Positions 60,563-64,000 of a stretch of 64,000 bases of DNA are shown one piece after another; the stretch's first letter is position 1, and each line of letters starts with the position of its first letter. Source of the stretch: Candidatus Uhrbacteria bacterium. GTDB lineage: Bacteria; Patescibacteriota; Patescibacteriia; 2-12-FULL-60-25. Both the position numbers and the translations under genes were made by a program. The stretch covers positions 1-64,000 of the forward strand of contig RHKK01000003.1 in the NCBI GenBank assembly GCA_008363075.1, in the 5' to 3' direction. Below the pieces are notes generated by a model, which was not told where the DNA came from, did not search any database, and saw only the letters and a program-made list of their open reading frames with translations.

Positions 60563-61507
60563 ATGCACACCCCATCACCCCGCTACATCATGTACGCTCG
60601 CCGGTCCTCGGACCGCGACGACATGCAGCTCCTCTCGCTCGAGCAGCAGTTCACCATCCTCCGCGAGGTCGCCTTCACGCGGAACCTCGAGGTCGTCGCC
60701 GAGCTCACCGAGAGCGCCTCGGCCAAGGAGCCCTCGCGCCCCGGCTTCCTCGACCTCGTGAAGCGCATCGAGAAGGGCGACGCCGACTCCATCCTTGTGT
60801 GGAGGCTCGACCGCCTCGCCCGGAACGCCATGGACGGCGGCCACCTCATCCACCTGCTCTCGACCGGCAACCTCAAGTTCATCGTGACGCCCGAGGCGAC
60901 GTACACCGGGAGCGGCGACGCGAAGTTCATGCTCGCGATGCTCTTCGGCGCGGCGGCGAAGTACTCGGACGACCTCGCGACGGCCGTGAGGCGCGGCGAG
61001 GAGGCCGTGCTCCGGCAGGGCAAGATCCCGGGGCCTGTACCCCTCGGATACATGAAGACGCACGAACACGAGACGACTCCGGGAGCCGGCACCGTGATGC
61101 GCGACCCCGAGCGCTTCGAGCTCGTGAAGCGCATCTGGAAAGAGGTGCTTGGCGGCAACACGAACGTCCGCGAGGTCTGGCGGCAGGCGCTCTCCTGGGG
61201 TCTCTCGACGAGGCCCGCCAAGGCGACGCTCTCCAAGCCGGTCTCGGTCGCCATCATCTACGCGCTTCTCAAGAACCCCTTCTACGCAGGCAAGGTGAAG
61301 TGGGGCGAGCGTCTCTTCGATGGCGAGCACCCGCCCATGGTCACGTGGGAGGAGTTCGAGCGCGTGCAGAAGATGATCCGTCGCGACCACCGGAAGGCGG
61401 GAGCGGCCATCCACCACGACTTCCTCTTCCATGGGCTCGTCCACTGCCACTGCGGCCGAGCGCTCGTCGGCGAGCGGCACGCGAAGCACGGCCACGCCTG
61501 GGATTAG
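60563..61507 (+). CDS. Large serine recombinase, truncated in its zinc ribbon
   Basis: 314 residues from the ATG at 60563 (60533 or 60590 are alternatives). The resolvase domain reads YIMYARRSSDRDDMQLLSLEQQ with the catalytic Ser in RRSS, then WRLDRLARNAMDGGHL. The recombinase domain follows (VPLGYMKTHEHE, NPFYAGKVKWGERLF). The zinc ribbon starts HGLVHCHCGRALVGERHAKHG and then stops: the second cysteine pair (usually YxYYRC) and the ~150-residue coiled-coil end are missing. Full enzymes have ~450-550 residues. The break coincides with the change to unrelated sequence, so it is likely an artefact or recent rearrangement. Confidence 0.85.
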   Translation: MHTPSPRYIMYARRSSDRDDMQLLSLEQQFTILREVAFTRNLEVVAELTESASAKEPSRPGFLDLVKRIEKGDADSILVWRLDRLARNAMDGGHLIHLLSTGNLKFIVTPEATYTGSGDAKFMLAMLFGAAAKYSDDLATAVRRGEEAVLRQGKIPGPVPLGYMKTHEHETTPGAGTVMRDPERFELVKRIWKEVLGGNTNVREVWRQALSWGLSTRPAKATLSKPVSVAIIYALLKNPFYAGKVKWGERLFDGEHPPMVTWEEFERVQKMIRRDHRKAGAAIHHDFLFHGLVHCHCGRALVGERHAKHGHAWD

Positions 61508-63690
61508 AGGCGGTGCGCGCGCGTTCACTCCTCTGGATGGCCGAGATTCATGAGTTACTGGGAGCCGAGGAGGAGGTTCGGAGGATCACTCGCAAGCTAC
61601 GATCCCAATTCCCACGCCTGATCTCGCCTGCCGCCATGGAGATGCTCAAGCGACAGCCGTCTCACTCAGGATGGCAGCAGCGCGTCGCGTTCCCTGCGCT
61701 TACTAGCGACGAGGTAGGCGCATTTGCAGCAATCGGAGTTGCGGCTGATGACGAGCGTACGGCAAAGCGAGCGGCGCATTTCAGCCGTCTGGACTATGTC
61801 CCGCGAATGCTGCTACTCGATGTTCTGGGGAGGTTGATAGGCGGCGACGGGGCGCAGGGTCTACCCCCGGATGAAGCGTACGCATTTACGCGTGCATTTC
61901 ACGCGGTTGCGTTGTCAATTGACGAGTGGAAACTTGCCGCAACGCACGCGATGTATCGTTGGATTCTCAGTGTAGACAGGTCGAGTGAGGCCGCGGATGA
62001 GGCCGTCAGAGTGATTGAGCGTCTCCTTGCGCATGGCGCGTCTGTGCCCGCGCGAGTGCGCGGGGCGAGCCTCGCACTTTGCGCAGAGGCAGGTCTGCGT
62101 TGTGACCGTCCAAACGAGGAGTTGTCGGCTCGGGCTGTGGAGGCGGCCCGCGAGTCGCGTCGGCCCCATCTGGAGATGCGAGCTCTGTTCGTGCACGCTC
62201 ACACGTTGTGGCGGCTCGAGCGCTCAATGGACGCGGCATTGGCCTTTGGTGGCGCCGTGCGAGTAGCCTCCGAACTGATGCTGCGAGTTGCGTCGGAGGA
62301 TCGCAAGGCCGCGATTGCGGACTGGTGTCGCCAGGCCGCGGATTGTGCGATAGTGGCATCCATCGACGCCGATCGGCCGGATCTGGCACTGGAGGTCGCG
62401 GAGAGCGTCAGGAGCCGAGCGTTGCTCGATGCGCTAGGTAGTCCGGGCATCGGGCATTCCGCTGTATTGGAAGTGCGACAGGAAGTGGGGCGCCTCGCGC
62501 AGAAGCTTGAGCTAGCTGAGTTCGCTGCGCGCGTTGGTGGCGGTGATCGCGCACACGTCGAGCAGGTAGAGGAAGAGTATCTCGCGCTTCGGCGTGCGCT
62601 AGCAGAGCGTGACCGGCCCTTCGCTGCGTACGCGGGCACTGCTTCACTCTCACACGCTGAGGTGTTGAAACGGATCGATCCGGGAGAAGCGATCGTCTCC
62701 TTCACGGAGGTGTTCGACGACGAACTCGTCGTGCTTGTCACAACAGGTGATGGTACAGCGGCGGTGATACTTGAGAATCGGGATAAGATCTACGAGCTGA
62801 TCTCGGCAAGTCAGGTGGTGATGGAGAGGCGCGGTGCGCCGCCGGCTCGAGTTGTCCGGCACTTCGGCAGAGCCGTACTGGCTACGCTATGGGATGCGCT
62901 GTTGCGGCCTATCCAGCCGCTGATCCGAGACTCCGACCACCTCGTTTTTGTTCCTACCGGCCCGCTTCTTAGCGCTCCATTTGCGGCACTCGTGCCAGAC
63001 CGTGAGGCGCCCACTCGCTACCTTGGCGACGAGTACTCGATCGGTGTTGCGCCGTCAGTCTCGGCGCTTCTCATGTGTCGCGCGCGTGCTCTCACCAAGG
63101 CGGCCGCGCCGACCAGTGCGCTAGTTGTATCGGTGGACTACGACGAGGCGGCCGAGCCTCTCGCGGGGGCGAAGTTGGAGGCCGAGTCGATTGCGGAGAT
63201 CCTTCGGCTGTCTGTGCGTACGCAGCACTGCCGCGGCAAGAGAGTCTTCACGGCTGAGGCTGGTCTGCACGAGATCCTCCACGTCGCATGTCACGGGGAG
63301 TTCGTCCTTGGGCAGCCGCTTCTCGCGTCGCTCTGCTTCCCGCGCGGGGAGAGGCTAACCATGATGGAGGTACGCGAGCTTCAGCTTGCCGCCACGAGGC
63401 TGGTAGTACTGTCGGCATGCGAGACGGGACGGCAGGCGATGGGGGCCGGTTCTGAGGCATACGGCCTTGTTCGGGCCTTCCTCGAGGCAGGGGCCTGCGA
63501 GGTCGTTTCGGCTGGCTGGCGCATCGACGACGACGCAACCTCGGAGTACATGGGGCACTTCTATCGCGCGGTTGCGGCTGGCATGAGTCCCGCCACGGCA
63601 GTTTCACGTGCCGCTTTGCACTTGCGCGAGCAAGGATTTCTACATCCAAAGTACTGGGCGGCCTTTTGTGTGCATGGGGCGGCGCGATAC
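61507..63690 (+). CDS. CHAT-domain (caspase-like) protease with helical N-terminal repeats; both ends broken
   Basis: This reading frame is open from before 61,500 to the end of the window, so neither the true start nor the stop is present; the first ATG is at 61537. The N-terminal ~330 codons are helical, TPR-like (AEIHELLGAEEEVRRITRKL, ALEVAESVRSRALLDALGSP). The CHAT domain follows (EAIVSFTEVFDDELVVLVTT, HLVFVPTGPLLSAPFAALVP) with the catalytic His in HVACHGEF (codon at 63292) and Cys in LSACETG (63418), ending HPKYWAAFCVHGAARY. CHAT proteases work in programmed cell death and defence, typically as effectors fused to sensor domains. Codon choice differs from the rest of the window (many GTA, CTA, TCA), and there is no ribosome site. 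Confidence 0.75.
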
Positions 63691-63699
63691 TCGAACCAG

Positions 63700-63845
63700 G
63701 CTCGGGCGTGCGCGAGTGCGCCGAGAACCTGTGCCTCGCGCTGGAACGAGCCCCGCATGTGCCCCACCGACCCGTGTCGCGGCAGCTTGAGCGCGACACG
63801 CGATCCGTGCGCGCGGTCCTCGGCTTCCCACACGGTGCCGGTCAT
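63700..63845 (-). pseudogene. Serine/threonine protein kinase N-lobe fragment
   Basis: Read leftward: MTGTVWEAEDRAHGSRVALK, then FQREAQVLGALAHA. This is a eukaryote-like Ser/Thr kinase N-lobe: end of the glycine loop (GTVWEAED), the ATP lysine (VALK) and the alpha-C glutamate (REAQVL). The glycine-loop start is missing on one side and everything after alpha-C on the other. It lies antisense inside the open CHAT frame. Confidence 0.6.
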
Positions 63846-63846
63846 G

Positions 63847-64000
63847 GGTTCGATTGACTCAGGGCCTCACTGGCGCTTTCTGGTTGAGTTCCACGCCGGG
63901 CGCTTGGCCCTATGGAGCAGTGATCTCGATGAGGCGTTTCGCCGTCTCGTGGAGTGCAGGCGGCTGGCGAAGGATTCGGGACTTCGTTCGGACGCCCTAC
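63847..64000 (+). CDS. TPR-like coding fragment, open at the window end
   Basis: Read rightward in the CHAT frame: HWRFLVEFHAGRLALWSSDL, then DEAFRRLVECRRLAKDSGLRSDAL. It is a good amphipathic helix pair, like the N-terminal repeats of the CHAT protein at 61.5 kb, and it would read in frame into base 61505 (TAGAGGCGG...) if the two were joined. It is therefore probably the missing upstream part of that same gene. Confidence 0.5.

Noticed and set aside
63075-63860. Several short frames in the last kilobase
   Set aside because: They overlap the CHAT domain or the kinase fragment in other phases and lack any start signal.

Overview
The window reads as the replication-origin half of a small, fairly GC-rich bacterial chromosome. 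The gene set and gene styles point to a member of the Candidate Phyla Radiation (Patescibacteria), perhaps Uhrbacteria-like. This is an inference from family resemblance: lean housekeeping operons, CPR-type surface proteins, a TrmB-type regulator, and core genes with promoters almost touching the start codon. TGA is used as a normal stop. The last ~2.5 kb (from about 61,505) does not fit the rest and probably comes from another organism.

Layout. 1-5.6 kb: leftward cell-surface genes (three in one operon). 5.7-6.5 kb: five ParB-binding (parS) palindromes interleaved with tRNA-Ala and tRNA-Arg. 6.7-16 kb: rpsT, holA, polA, an unknown gene, tRNA-Cys, a receiver-like protein, a 3D-domain protein and a class A penicillin-binding protein. 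16.1-18.4 kb: a radical SAM enzyme, a 31-residue peptide and a divergent TrmB-type regulator. 18.4-22.4 kb: the classical origin block dnaN-dnaA / rpmH-rnpA-yidD. 22.5-34.3 kb: YggU, tig, an HTH-ATPase-DUF4325 protein, ychF, ugd, comEC, recA, ftsK and a RodZ-like protein. 34.3-40.4 kb: a leftward island of nine small genes with no recognisable family. 40.4-52.9 kb: rpoB (long structured leader), rpoC, ruvC, a metallo-beta-lactamase-fold protein, a membrane protein and gyrA. 53-61.5 kb: a tRNA-like element, a second radical SAM enzyme with a small partner, ruvA, a FemAB-type enzyme, DoxX, a dual-specificity phosphatase, two lipoproteins and a serine recombinase cut at its zinc ribbon. 61.5-64 kb: a CHAT-domain protease fused to scrambled fragments.

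How the genes work together. dnaA, dnaN, polA, holA, gyrA, recA, ruvA, ruvC and ftsK, with the parS cluster about 13 kb away, make this the replication, recombination and segregation region. rpoBC, rpmH, rnpA, rpsT, tig and ychF cover transcription and translation. The PBP, FemAB-type, 3D-domain, RodZ-like, DUF916-like and FN3 proteins cover the envelope.

The strongest candidates for something undescribed are: (i) the peptide / attenuator / radical SAM / TrmB cassette at 16.17-18.40 kb, which has the architecture of a ribosomally made, enzyme-modified peptide system; (ii) the all-unknown 34.3-40.4 kb island, whose genes share strong Shine-Dalgarno sites and repeated double-hairpin elements in the intergenic gaps; and (iii) the second radical SAM enzyme with its 110-residue neighbour.
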